64,000 bases of DNA from Tetrapyrgos nigripes (lineage: Eukaryota; Basidiomycota; Agaricomycetes; Agaricales; Campanellaceae): contig JAACJM010000177.1 in assembly GCA_013368315.1 (NCBI GenBank), forward strand, positions 62,001 through 126,000. The letters are read 5' to 3'. Within the stretch, counting starts at the first letter, position 1. Each line of letters opens with the position of its first letter. A program made the translations under genes and the position numbers. The notes beneath the pieces are model-generated. The model made no database searches, was not told the origin of the DNA, and saw nothing but the letters and a program-made list of their open reading frames with translations. Positions 22,998 to 33,209 of the stretch are shown here, one piece after another.

Positions 22998-24496
22998 ATG
23001 TCCATTGTCCTTGCTCCTCGACCACCATCATTGTCATCAAATGCTCGATCTACTCTCTTCCTCGTAAGGTCGCAATTTTCTTCATTTTTACTCATTAAGC
23101 CACCTCTCAGGCCGGAAAAGATCCAAAGTCTCGTCTTGCATGAGCTTTCTCCCGTAGACCGACACCATTTCTCTCTTGTCAACAAGAAAGCGAGAGAACT
23201 GGTGTTAGGATACAACGAGCGTTGTTTTCGCATTAGGAAGCTCCTCTTACGCTTCTTTGACACCTTATCCAATGTTGCCCGTTTTCGTATCCTCCAATAC
23301 GAGCTCGGTTTGCTTGTCTCGGGTTCCACTGCACTTCAGTTCTTCGACGACATCGTGTATCCGAACTCTGATTTGGATACATACGTAGAGCTCACCAAGT
23401 TTAGGCCTTATGCGGACTTTCTCTTTGAGATCGGATACGCCTTTGTTCCGGTCCAGGGACAGGTGAGAGATTTCGAGACCGCTTTCTCTGCAGCCTTGAG
23501 TGCAGAACGTCCAGCACCGGTACATCACGTTGGTGGTCTTGATTGGGAAGGCTATCATGGTAATGGCATGGCAGAGGTGTTTAACTTTGAAAAAGGGCGC
23601 AAGAAGGTCCAAGTCATTACCTGCGTGCATACGCCAATTGAAGTTATCCTACATTTTCATTCCAGTGCGTTGTTGTCTCTTCCTCTCTTTTCTCTTTTTG
23701 GACGCTAGCAATTTTCTTACCTGCAGCATGCGTCATGAACGTCATCTCTCACTCGCATGGATACTCTCTCTTCCCTCGTTACACATTTGAAGACCATGTT
23801 TCGCTCCACACCCCGACGTTTGCAACAGTCAAGGACAAACACAAGCGTGCTCGTGAAAAATATGCCCAGCGTGGATGGACCATGGTCCCAGCACCTTCTG
23901 CCTTTAGTCGTGTACGTCCAAACTCGGAATGCCGAAACAGTCTGCGTTACATTGGTGACTCTAGCTGTTGGGTTATCCCTCTGGAGCCTATTTTCGAACC
24001 CGGAGATGCAGACGCGGGCGCGGGTGTGGACGCAGGTGAAGATGTAGTTTCCATGGCCGAGTCCCGCTCCAACATCCCCATCCACACTCACACTAACATC
24101 CCAATGACTCTCGAAACCGATCCCATCCGTGCTCATTCCTGGCATAATATCGTCACGTATACCCAATTCGTTCCCAAATGCAAAGTCATGTCATCACCTT
24201 TTCTCGACAGTACATACTGCGTGGCTAGGGAGATTCATTATGATGTTCAAAACCATTTCTTGGCCTTGGCAATGGGACGCACTCAAGCTCAAAATAAGGT
24301 CCCAGGCAACAGAGGCAACGAGCCGCCTCTCGCACTCGCACTCGTCGACGTCGTTCACAAACTATGCGACGCCAAGCGGTTTGAGGTGAAAGACAAACCG
24401 GTTCTGGGTTTGGCTATAAATCGGATGGACGACGGACCAAGAAAACTGCGATTGCTAAAGATCCAAGAAGCCTTACGAAATGTGACGATACGATAG
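22998..24496 (+). CDS. F-box-like / nucleotidyltransferase-like protein, copy A (apparently intact)
   Basis: Two exons (22998-23664 and 23727-24496) joined through a 62-nt intron. The N-terminal part (IQSLVLHELSPVDRHHFSLV, NKKARELVLG) looks like an F-box helix pair. The centre carries ELGLLVSGSTALQFFDDIVY then PNSDLDTYVE: a GS motif followed by D-L-D, the minimal pattern of the nucleotidyltransferase fold (GS...DxD). Later conserved blocks are NGMAEVFNFEKGRKKVQVIT, MNVISHSHGYSLFPR, RPNSECRNSLRYIGDSSCWV and VMSSPFLDSTYC. The family is multicopy in mushroom genomes as I recall it, function unknown. The start is uncertain (another ATG lies near 23040). Copies B and C on the other strand diverge from it mainly by decay. 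Confidence 0.75.
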
Positions 24497-24815
24497 GGTG
24501 AGAAAAGAGCTGAGGTTTGGAAGAGGAGTTTGGTGGTGAAGGCTCTATGTTAGAGCAAACTGATGCTCTCTCTACCACTGGGATATATTCAAGTATTTAT
24601 AGTGTACATGAAGTAGTACTACAAGCTTCAAGTTCCATGAAGTACTATGAGAGTCCATAAGATATAGAATATGCCAGTGCGGGCCACTGTATACAGCGCG
24701 GTTGAAGAGCCTGAGGTAGATGTGGGTCATGGACTAGGCACTGTTTTGTTGCTCAACGAAAGGATTCGGACAGTCGAGCTGCCACACAGCCAGATTTCCA
24801 ACACACCTGTCTTTG

Positions 24816-24870
24816 CAATCTTTTCCAGACCGATTACAAGGCGCTTCCGTAATCGGTCTGGAAAAGATTG
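24816..24870. repeat. Perfect 22-bp inverted repeat (hairpin)
   Basis: Arms 24816-24837 and 24849-24870 are exact reverse complements (CAATCTTTTCCAGACCGATT.. on the left), with an 11-base loop AAGGCGCTTCC. Confidence 0.95.
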
Positions 24871-25197
24871 CTGCTTCATCATCCAGATTCTAAGAGGAGG
24901 AGGAGGAGGAGTGTATTACCCGGGCTAGGACCAAGAACTAATAGGCCGGGGGTCCGGGAGTGGACTGTTTTTCAGAACGCTTTACCCAGTTTTTTTTTGA
25001 CCTTGTGTGATAGGCATTTGTTACCCTGGTCTGGAAACCCATCAATTTCTCTGGGACGAGAATATCTTCCACGGACGGGATTGGTAGTGCCGATGGGGGT
25101 AGAGATTTTAGATGGAAAAATGAACACGAACACGAATAAAATAAGATACTAATCGGATGCAAATTTGTCAAAACTTCGGCAATTCTAATGCAGGATA

Positions 25198-25840
25198 CTG
25201 TACCATTTCGAATAGATGGAAAGGCATTGTGACCTGTGACATTTTTTTCAAGGGGGTCGGAAAAAAAAGTTAACGACGGGGTCGGAAAAAAATTTACTGC
25301 CTCAGTCAAGGAACTTACCTTTTATATAAGGTAAGTTCACACGAGTTATACCTGCCAAATATAGTATGTCCACATGACCTCAAGTCTCGTGCTTTGCCGG
25401 ACAGTTGGAACCTTACCCGGCTCGCGCTCAGAGATACTGCATAATTGTCATAAAACATCTGGTGAGCATATATTTATGTGTTTAACTTCACAGCTCACCA
25501 GATTGACACCCGCCAGCATGCTTGCCAGCTCCAAATTAGTCGGTAAAAAAAAAAATTTAAGGGCTTCGCCAGGGAACCTACCTAGCCCCAGTACGGGATT
25601 CTCTGGCCTGGACCCCCTTGATTTTTTTCCATCTGGGACCTGGAAATTTTCCAAATTTAGGTGTGACCAAGGCCAAAAATTGGAATTTTTTTGCTTCAAA
25701 TTGCCTTTTTTGGATGAATTTTTTCATGGTCGCAGATTTTCCTTGGAAAATGGCCTCAGTGACCTGTGACCAGCAGACATTTTGGGAAGGAAAATGGGGT
25801 CTGTGACCTGTGACCATTCCATCTATTTGAAATGGTACAG
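25198..25840. mobile_element. MITE-like non-autonomous DNA transposon, 643 bp, TA target duplication
   Basis: The ends are terminal inverted repeats of about 27 bp: left 25198-25224 begins CTGTACCATTTCGAATAGAT; the reverse complement of 25814-25840 begins CTGTACCATTTCAAATAGAT, two mismatches overall. Both ends abut TA (25196-25197 and 25841-25842), as expected for Tc1/mariner-type insertion. Near the ends the motif GTGACCTGTGAC recurs (25230, 25760 and 25802 regions). No transposase ORF is present. A second, internal perfect hairpin sits at 25311-25337. Confidence 0.8.
25311..25337. repeat. Internal hairpin in the MITE
   Basis: GAACTTACCTT and AAGGTAAGTTC are exact reverse complements with a loop of TTATA or TTATAT, depending on arm ends. 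Confidence 0.85.
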
Positions 25841-26492
25841 TATGTTTCCTCCCCAAGACAAGTACTGACGGAACACAGCGAATTGAGCCTGACCTTTAAG
25901 CACTGACAGAACCCCATTTCAATTGATTGGCCAAACCCAAAACATAGTACTGATCAAACCCTTGTCAAGTGTTAACAATGCCCTTTTCAGTTGTTGACTG
26001 AGCCTACATCAGGTACTATTCAGACCTTGCCTATAAGCAGAGTTTCTTGAAGATTTATTGGGTACTTAGTATGGATTCACTGACAGTATATACACTGACA
26101 ATAAATTGATCTCTTTGATGAGTTCTGGCCATAGGTTGCTTCACATGCGTAGTATAATATATAGGTCGATTCGCATACAAATGTCACTCGGACTTGAACG
26201 TTCGACGATTGATTCAGAACTTGGATAGCTGCTTAGAGTTGCGATTGCAAAAGCCGATTTTTGGTACTCATTCTTTTGTCGATCTTTTCAATTTGTCTAG
26301 ACTAATAGAAGCTTTGAAATATCCCTTTTGTTACTGGAGCGTCCCCATTGCCATGAAGTGAGTAGGTGTCAGTAAGAGTAGAGTACAAGCCTAGGGAGAG
26401 TTGGGTATGTGAAAGAAAGGAAGAGACTTACTTTCTTGCTAGGGATGATAGAGAATGAGATGTCCACCTAAAAACCCAAAAAGACCCAGAGC

Positions 26493-27925
26493 TCAGAACA
26501 TGGGGTACAACATAAGTATAGTAGGTCTACATACCTTCAGAGGAGACCCAACAAACATCCTCAACCGCGTCAACACCTCCACAAGTCTCGTTGCCGTCAT
26601 CACCCTCAGATGAAGCTCATAAGGAACACCAGGAAACCTTGACACAATGTCCATAAAAGCTTTGTAAACCACTTCTCTTACACTCTCTTCAATAACCCTA
26701 CGAGCTGAGTCTGTAGTTGGCACCGCATAAGGTGAACACTTCTTGACTTCACAAACTTTATGAACGACCTTGATGAATGTCAAATCCTGCGTCTTTGATG
26801 TCTTGAAGCATCTGAGGAATCGCTCCACATCGGGACAAATATCTATAGCCATGCAATACTTCCCCTCTAAAAGAGGCGACGACATGACTTTGCAGCTGGG
26901 TATGAATTTGTGATACGACACCTCGTTGCGCCAGGAATGAGCCCGAACGGAATCCATCTCCAAAGACATCGGTATATCAAAACTCCAAGGAACGTTGACT
27001 ACATCGTTGGGTTCGCAAATAGGTTCTAATGGGATAACCCAGCAACAGGAGTCTCCGACGTAGCGTATACCGGTTCGACATTCCGAGTTGGGTCGGATGT
27101 AGCTGAAGGCAGAGGGTGCTGAGATCATGGTCCATCCATGTCTGGCATATTTTCGCGAGCGTGTTTGTGTTTGTCTTTAACGGTTGCAAATGTTGGGGTG
27201 TGAAGTGAGACACGGTCTTCAAATGTAGCACGAGGGAAGAGAGAGTATCCATGGGAGTGAGAGATTACGTTCATTACGCAGGCTGTGGGCAAAGACATAA
27301 GGCGTGAGTTCCCAGAAAGAAACGAGAAGGGCAAAAATGACAACGCACTAGAGTGAAAATTCAGAATGACCTCAATCGGTGTCTGCACACAGGTGATGAC
27401 CTGGACCTTCTTGTCACTCTTCTGGAAGTTAAACACCTCGGCCATACCATTGCCTCTATATCCTTCCCATGCAAAGTCATCATCCTGGTCCGCATGAGGT
27501 CGTTCAGCGTTCAAAGCAGCCGCCAGCGCATCCTCAAAGTCCTTCGGTTGTCCCTGAATTGGATCAAACACGTATCCAATCTCCAAAAGAAAATCCGCAT
27601 AAGGCCTAAACTTGATAAGCTCCACGTAGGTATCCAAATCGTCGAAGAAGAATTGAAGCGCGGTGGAACCTGAGACAAGTAGGCCGAGCTCGTATTGGAG
27701 GATTCGGAAACGGGCGACGTTGGCCAGGGCGCCAAAAAAACGTAAGAGGAACTGCCTAATGCGAAAAGAACGCTCGTTGTGTCCCAACACTAGTTCTCTC
27801 GCCTTTTTGTTGACAAGGGAGAAACGGTGTCGGTCTACGGAAGAAAACTCGCGTAAGACGAGGTTTTGGAGTTCTCTCGGGCTGGAAGGATGTTCAGGAC
27901 GCAGAACAGCAAACAAATTTTTCAA
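26493..27925 (-). pseudogene. F-box-like / nucleotidyltransferase-like protein, copy B (frameshifted)
   Basis: Closely related to copy A: LVLREFSSVDRHRFSLVNKK, ELGLLVSGSTALQF, NGMAEVFNFQKSDKKVQVIT, and after the conserved intron MNVISHSHGYSLFPR. The reading frame breaks at the A-run equivalent to plus-strand T4 at 27150-27153: copy A has five A where B has four, after CGCGAA. The downstream frame continues with SAPSAFSYIRPNSECR, WVIPLEPICEPND and KVMSSPLLEGKYC to a stop at 26493, and may splice further at the GTATGT donor near 26537. The loop between GS and DLD is also shortened relative to A. The true ATG is not obvious; 27925 is a TTG. It could be a sequencing error rather than a dead gene. 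Confidence 0.7.
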
Positions 27926-28457
27926 AACCTACAAAGAGAACATTGGGTGATGGTGGTGGTGGTGGTGGTCGGGTTATTGTCAAAAGGAGGACCGCGGCAA
28001 TCACGGGACCGTCGCGTCCATGAAGTGACGCGTCAGTCCTTCAAGTTAGTTTTTCCACCAATTCTTCAAGTACATACACTATACAGCTAACATGTACTAC
28101 GTCTGCGCCCCATAACCCTGTCCATAAAAGCTTTATGAAACACTTCTACACTCCCTTCAACAGCCCTACGAGCGTCGAGGCATCAGTGAACGCTTTTAGA
28201 CTTCAATAAGTACGTTCGGTGCGGGCCACTGTATACAGCGGCAGGTACAAGTCCTCGTCCCATTGACCAAAAGCAATTAAATGGTTGACTCTGAAGAGGT
28301 ACATGTAAGCCATGGACCGACCATTACTAGTTTGTTGCTTGACGAAAACTTCACGGAGAAGGTGCATAGTGCCGAGTATGACAGAAAAAAGGATATAATT
28401 ATTCAATGCTACTAGATAAAGGCTGGTTAGCGCGTAAATTGAGTTGGGGAATAAGTA
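27926..28457. other. Spacer between F-box/NTase copies B and C with relic of a C-terminal region
   Basis: 27951-27968 is a (TGG)6 tract upstream of copy B. On the minus strand around 28200-28110 the bases read like the copy B segment covering CTCGTAGGGTTATTGAAGAG and AAAGCTTTTATGGACA (found near 26700 and 26655), so this is a decayed C-terminal part, beyond the present stop of copy C. The segment from 28215 to about 28370 resembles 24671-24770 next to copy A. Confidence 0.6.
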
Positions 28458-28462
28458 CTAAG

Positions 28463-28557
28463 ACTCGTCCTCTGAATAGGACTCGGAATCATCCTCTGAA
28501 CAGGACTCGGAATCATCCTCTGAACAGGACTCGGAGCCATCCTCTGAATTGGACTCG
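28463..28557. repeat. 24-bp tandem repeat, about 4 copies
   Basis: Units of the type GGACTCGGAATCATCCTCTG followed by AACA recur every 24 bases. On the minus strand they encode the acidic Ser/Glu/Asp tail of copy C. Confidence 0.85.
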
Positions 28558-29317
28558 TAATCGTAACAAACTTTGTGTACGACCATGACGAGGGCCAAAT
28601 CCTTGACAAGAGCCAAATCTCGTGTCTTAAATGTCGCAGTCAGGGACTTGAGGAGCTGCTCCACGTCATAGCGAATACCTATAGCAAGGCAATACTTCCC
28701 CTCCAAAAAAGGCGACGAAATGACTTTGTACTTGGGTACGAATCCGCTATACGACACCTTATTACGCCAGGAATGAGCCCGAACGGGATCCGTCTTCAAA
28801 GACATGGGCACGCCAGAACTCCCGGGAACGGTGACCACATCATTGGGTTCGCAAATGGGTTCTAGAGGAATGACCCAGCAACAGGAATCTCCGATGTAGC
28901 GTAAGCCATGATCGCGACATTCCGAGTTGGGACGGGTATAGCTGGAAGCAGAGGGTGCACGGACAATCCTCCATCCACGTCTGGTGTATTTTTCACGAGC
29001 GCGTTTGTCTTTGTCTTTGACGGTTGTGAATGCCGGGGTGTGAAATGAGAGGCGGTCTTCAAAGGTGGCACGGGGGAAGAGGGAGTATCCATGGGAGTGA
29101 GAAATGACGTTCATCACACAGGCTGTGGGCGAAGGCAAAAAACACATGAGTTTCAGGATAGAGATTAAGGAGACTTGTGAACGCACTAGAATGAAAACTA
29201 AGAATGACCTCAATCGGTGTCTTCAAACAGGTGATGACCTGAACCTTCTTGCCATCCTTCTGGAAGTTAAACACCTCCGCCATACCGTTGTTCACGCCCA
29301 AGTAGCGCTCCGGAATT

Positions 29318-29319
<2 letters not shown>

Positions 29320-29375
<56 letters not shown>
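29320..29375. repeat. 56-base T homopolymer inside copy C
   Basis: An uninterrupted run of 56 T on the plus strand, bounded by GAATTCA on the left and CGTGTTGCG on the right. On the coding strand it encodes a poly-lysine stretch before the frame is lost. Confidence 0.98.
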
Positions 29376-29880
29376 CGTGTTGCGCGTCGGAATGTCATAA
29401 TCGGAATCATCGTCAAAATCCTCGAGACAAAAATCAAATCGTTTTGCCTTCTTCAAAGCAGCCGCCAGCGCATCTTCAACGTTTTTGGGTTGTCCCTGAA
29501 TTGGATCAAACACGTATCCAATCTCCAGAAGAAAGTCTGCATAAGGCCTAAACTTGACAAGCTCCACGTAGGTATCCAAGTCAGAGTCGGGGTAGACGAC
29601 GTCGCTGAAGAATTGAAGCGCGGTGGAACCTGAGACAAGTAGACCGAGCTCGTATTGGAGGATTCGGAAACGAGCGACGTTGTAGAGGGTGTCGAGAAAG
29701 CGTAAGAGGACCCTCCTGATACGAAAAGTCTGCTGGTTGTGTTGTAGCACCAGTTCTCTGGCCTTTTTGTTGACAAGAGAGAAGCGATGTCGTTCTACGG
29801 GAGAAAACTCGCGTAGGACCAGATTTTGGAGTTCTCTCGGGCTGGAAGGATGTTCAGGATGCAGAACAGCAAACAAAAAT

Positions 29881-30217
29881 CTCGAGACCTACAAGGAGAG
29901 CATTGAGTGGTGGTGGTGGTGGTGGTGGTCGGGTGAATGTCAAAAAGAGGACCGCGATGATCACGAGATCGTCGCGTCCCTGAGGTGACGCGTCAGCCCT
30001 TCATAGTTTTCCACCAATTCCTCAAGTACAGATATTATACGGCTAACATATACTACGCCTGCGACCCATGAACATCATGAATGGTCAGCCTCAGGCTGCA
30101 TGTAGACTTTTACGACTACAGATAACCTTTCTAAATTCTAAACCCTCGGTACTTCCTCGTCATGCATATGTCCAAAACGCTTCATGCGTATAACAACCAT
30201 CCCCAGGACGTCATCCC
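29881..30217. other. Spacer upstream of copy C and downstream of aminopeptidase
   Basis: Includes a (TGG)7 tract at 29908-29928, at the same relative place as the (TGG)6 tract upstream of copy B, which shows the upstream region was duplicated too. Nothing else was recognised. Confidence 0.6.
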
Positions 30218-32866
30218 TTATGAAAGACGTCGGACATACTCAATCAAAGCCCTAGGAAACACAAGTCTGTCAGCAGTCGGCCCAACAAAAGAAGAATGAC
30301 AAGAAGAAAAAAACCAAAACCAAGCAACAAGGAAATCAAGAGACAGTGCAAAGCAGCCAAGTACGAGGCATTCTCTCATCGACATGAAGCAACACATCAT
30401 CCCAGAAATCAAACTCTTCAAACAAGAAAAAAGAAAACAAGAAACAATAGCGTGAAGAAACACTAACCGAACACTGCTCCCAGTCATCCCCTTCTCCTGA
30501 TACGGCGTAGGTCTCGTTGCTTCCATCGTACCAGCGATATCCAAATGGGCCCAGTTCATTTTAGGTTCTTCTCCTTCCTTGGGTTCAATTCCTTCTGCAA
30601 ACGCTTTCAAGAACAACGCAGCAGTACACGAGCCAGCGGCGGCTCCACCGGTGTTGCAGAGGTCGGCGTTGGAGGAGTAGATTTGGGGTCCTAAACGCAA
30701 GATGAGACAGGAAGGTTGGGTAGGGATAGAGTGAGCACGGGTTTCGACGGCGCAAGGCGAAGGCCAGCAACGTTACTTACCGAAGTCCTCACTCAAAGGC
30801 ATTCTCCAAAACCTATCAAACTCATGTTCACCAGCTTCGTTCAGCTTCTCCAGAGTTTGTCGGAAGAGGAAAAGACACCGGTGTAGATTTCTCCGAGAGC
30901 TGAGACCATTGCGCTGTAAAGTAATCAAACGTTGGCATAAATCATTAGCACCTAAGTAAATAGTATCCGGATGTCGGCCTTCCAAAGAAGAGCCCGAGTT
31001 AGAGTGAGGGAGAAGTGAGTAACCCACCCAGTAAGCGTAGCAACGTCGATAAGAGTATGAGGTTTGTACTCCGTTGCGGTGTAGTATATCGCATCTGAAA
31101 CAAAAGAAAAAGAAAAGGAGAAAACTCAGTGAGACGATACCGTTAACGCTGAGTGTTCTTGGAGTGAAGCTCACCAGACAAAACCAAGCGACCCTCAGCA
31201 TCGGTGTTATCTACTTCGACAGTCTTTCCGTTCATGGCGTAGACACTGTCAACCAACCAGTCAGTGCACCGTCCAGCCAAACGCTATAGAAAGAAGCACT
31301 CACATATCACCAGGTTTAGTTGCACTCGGCTATTTAGTAAACAAGGTGGGTGTTGGTGTTAGTATGTCTGAGAGGTAAGGAAATGAAGGTTATGTTAGTA
31401 CTCACCCCAGGCATATTCTCTGTCAACGGTGTGCACACAACAAGGTTGACAGGGAGCTTCAGTTTGGCGATAGCAAGAGCAGCTGAGACGACGGATGCTG
31501 CTCCACCTGTAGTTCAGATATTCAGAGAAAGGGAAAGAATAGGGCAGAGCAACGAGTCAGAACCATCGACCCAAAATCCTAAAGTGACGAGCAACGAGCA
31601 GCAGCAACTCACCCATGTCACCACGCATCAGCTTCATACCCTATTGATGAACAAAGTATGGCCGTGAGCCAATGACAGAATCCGAAGAGATCTGCAGACG
31701 CACCACACGAGATTTGAGAGAAATCCCTCCAGTGTCAAAAGTGATACCCTTGCCGACAAACGCTAGAGGTTGAGCGTCTTTCTGGGGTGCGCCTTTGTAA
31801 TGTCTAGAGGGGAAAGTGAGTAATTGAGGCCAAGTACATGTATGCGGAAAGGAACGTACATCTCGAGGAATTTGGCAGGTTCAGAAGTTCCATGGGTGAC
31901 GGAGAGGAAGGTGTTCTGTTCGAGAAATTAGAAGGAAAGTGAAGAGAGTATGAATGAGGGAAAACGCACCATGCCCTTTTCAGCAGCCCAAGCAGTATCT
32001 CTCACTATGAGCTCCACGTTCTCGACACCAGCAAACTCAAATTTGACGCGTTCGCAGAAAGCCTGGCGGAAGAGAGACAGAGGTCAGCCTAGGTGATTTG
32101 ATGGACAGTAGAACCGAAAGGAATGTACAGTAGGCGTCATAATGTTTGCTGGAAGCTCCATAAGCTATATTGAAGGATCGGAAAGTAAGCATAAGTTTTC
32201 CTGACGATAAAACGCGTAAGACACTCACAGTCCTAGCAAGATTCTGGGAATACGCGTATACCGCGCCTTCTTCCCATTCTTTGGAGTTCTGAATGGCTTT
32301 CAGAGTAATTTTCTCGGGAATAGGCTCCTTTAGATTCGGGTTGAAACGTGAAGGAGGAGAGGTCTTGAGTGTGAAACTATAGAGAGCGAGGTGAGCTGCA
32401 ACAGCTATATCGCGTCAAGAAAGTTTCAGATACGTGGCAGACAGCGACTTCGAGAAGAAAACATACAAGCAGCATGAGGATCCTTCTCTGCATCGATATG
32501 AATCTCTTTCAGCCCATCGAGGCCTCTCAACGTTTTAACCGCACTCCCGACACTCTTCCTAACCATTTCTCTCCTCTCATTCCCCTTCTTCTTCTCAAAC
32601 CCTTCACCCAAAGAAGAAATCGCAGTAATCTTGGATTCCGGCGTGTTATAAAACACCCTTGTCGTTCCTACTTTGGGAACTTTTGCGCTTTCATCTGTAG
32701 AACTCGGAACAGCTTGAGCCCAAATTTGAACCAGGTCAACGCCCGAAATGGCTTGAGAAGACTTTATGGGGTCGTGAGGAGCAACGAAGGCAATGGTAGA
32801 CATTCTGCGCGAGATGTGGAGCTGAGATGGAAGACCACGAAGAAGGCTGGTGGAAGCCAGCATCAT
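30218..32866 (-). CDS. Leucyl aminopeptidase, M17 family
   Basis: The start at 32866 gives an N-terminal extension ([20 protein letters not shown]) that may target mitochondria; a second start ([12 protein letters not shown]) follows 21 codons later. The catalytic domain shows [20 protein letters not shown] (metal-site Lys and Asp), [40 protein letters not shown] (the M17 signature NTDAEGRL) and [19 protein letters not shown]. The C-terminal exons give [13 protein letters not shown] and end YVRRLS at the stop 30218-30220. Many introns of 50-110 nt. It is a dizinc exopeptidase that releases N-terminal residues. Complete by eye. Confidence 0.95.
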
Positions 32867-33209
32867 GACGACCTCAATTTGGTAATGTATCCGACGCGGA
32901 TATCGATAAATACTAATAGATAACCGAAATGTCTTATTCTATTAGCTTTATATACTGTACTTGTTACGAGTACTTGATTATGTAAGCCCAGCGTTTCTAA
33001 CAGTTAAGCGCTAAGCCATAAGCTTCCAAGTAGCTTTTCCCAACCACAATCCCCCACGACGGGCAACGTCGACGTTTACACCCATCAGACAAAGCACCCA
33101 GCGGGCTGGAGGGAGCAAGGAGAGCAAATGCCGATGCTCTGAGGGCCGTACGAAGCCTATCACGATGATGATACTGATTCGATGAAGTTGATGGTGACCT
33201 AATCAGTGA
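32867..33209. other. Intergenic between aminopeptidase and the double polymerase-like gene
   Basis: No gene or repeat recognised; it holds the aminopeptidase upstream region and the 3' end of the next gene. Confidence 0.5.

Larger units (their letters stand above)
24497..26492. other. Spacer between F-box/NTase copies A and B, containing repeats
   Basis: Contains a segment (about 24671-24770) related to 28215-28370, a perfect hairpin at 24816-24870 and a 643-bp terminal-inverted-repeat element at 25198-25840. The minus-strand reading at about 26400-26480 contains VDISFSIIPSKK, which may be a further 3' exon of copy B. Otherwise no gene. Confidence 0.6.
28458..29880 (-). pseudogene. F-box-like / nucleotidyltransferase-like protein, copy C (interrupted by poly-A tract)
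   Basis: The N-terminal part keeps LVLREFSPVERHRFSLVNKK, ELGLLVSGSTALQFFSDVVY then PDSDLDTYVEL, so the GS...DLD motif is intact. After DYDIPTRNT the coding strand runs into 56 A (plus-strand T 29320-29375), which as assembled shifts the frame to a stop 10 codons later. The expected continuation (NNGMAEVFNFQKDGKKVQVI, then after the intron MNVISHSHGYSLFPRATFED, RPNSECRDHGLRYIGDSCCW) resumes in another frame. The C-terminus is replaced by an acidic SCSEDDSE repeat ending at 28458-28460. The start codon is unclear (29876 is TTG). Confidence 0.7.

Noticed and set aside
23717..24166. 149-codon ORF antisense to F-box/NTase copy A
   Set aside because: It is a shadow of the conserved coding frame on the other strand.
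26180..26230. GTTCGA-like motif suggesting a tRNA B box
   Set aside because: No matching A box or cloverleaf arms could be drawn.
27951..27968. (TGG)6 tract as a CRISPR or coding repeat
   Set aside because: A simple trinucleotide tract in the upstream region, shared with copy C at 29908-29928; no spacers.
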